A stretch of 6,285 nt of DNA, taken from assembly GCA_030591745.1 (NCBI GenBank), contig JAUVAM010000254.1:1-6285 (forward strand). Direction: 5' to 3'. Below are positions 6,262 to 6,285 of this stretch, one piece after another (position 1 is the stretch's first letter; each line of letters opens with the position of its first letter). The translations under genes were made by a program, and so were the position numbers. This stretch comes from Deltaproteobacteria bacterium (lineage in GTDB: Bacteria; Myxococcota; B64-G9). The notes under the pieces were generated by a model. The model worked only from the letters and a program-made list of their open reading frames with translations. It did not search any database and was not told where the DNA came from.

Positions 6262-6285
6262 TTGACAAGTATCCGGCGCTAAGTA
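6262..6285 (+). promoter_or_regulatory. Possible truncated promoter after rho
   Basis: A perfect TTGACA occurs at 6262-6267, 15 bases after the rho stop. With a standard 17-base spacer the -10 box would begin at the final base, so it cannot be checked in this window. It may drive the next gene. No terminator for rho is visible in the 39 bases that remain. Confidence 0.3.

Noticed and set aside
6257..6280. AGCGC/GCGCT inverted repeat as the rho terminator
   Set aside because: It is only a 5-bp stem with a 14-base loop and is followed by AAGTA, not a U tract.
1..6285. Mobile element, CRISPR array, tRNA, rRNA or toxin-antitoxin system
   Set aside because: I saw no transposase or integrase motifs, terminal repeats, regularly spaced repeats, RNA gene signatures or paired small genes on either strand.

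Overview
The window is a compact, mostly housekeeping stretch from a moderately GC-rich bacterium. All five genes are on the + strand. The gene families and their order point to the former Deltaproteobacteria in the broad sense (Myxococcota, Bradymonadota, Desulfuromonadia or similar): a TIGR03960/DUF2344 radical SAM protein next to an RNase E/G gene, an unnamed radical SAM protein, an FHA protein with a small N-terminal helical module, and Rho. This placement is inferred from how the families look, not from a search.

Positions 1-4092 hold a tightly packed, translationally coupled unit. It starts with the 3' part of a TIGR03960-type radical SAM protein with a C-terminal DUF2344 domain; the 5' end lies outside the window. 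Its stop overlaps the start of an RNase E/G family endoribonuclease gene (rng) in an ATGA arrangement. The rng 3' end in turn overlaps, by 11 bases, the probable TTG start of a second radical SAM enzyme, whose family I do not know by name. A 4-bp and then an 11-bp overlap indicate one polycistronic mRNA, so the two radical SAM proteins are probably co-expressed with the RNase.

Positions 4093-4179 are a short gap with a weak promoter candidate. It is followed by a 195-residue protein with a short helical N-terminus, a Pro/Arg/Lys/Glu-rich linker and a canonical C-terminal FHA (phosphothreonine-binding) domain. No kinase is encoded nearby in the window.

Positions 4768-4998 (231 bases) contain no gene that I can support. 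They hold a good sigma-70-type promoter and a leader of roughly 165 nt that ends in a C-rich, G-poor tract. The leader precedes rho, the complete gene for transcription termination factor Rho (415 aa with the chosen start). The C-rich tract resembles a Rho-utilisation (rut) site, which would fit Rho autoregulation. The last 39 bases hold a perfect TTGACA that could be the -35 box of a downstream gene cut off by the window edge.

The genes share an RNA theme: RNA processing (rng), transcription termination (rho) and two radical SAM enzymes of uncertain substrate. I see no mobile element, CRISPR array, tRNA, rRNA or clear intrinsic terminator. Most of the window is ordinary core genome. The least-explained parts are the second radical SAM protein, the FHA protein and the rho leader.
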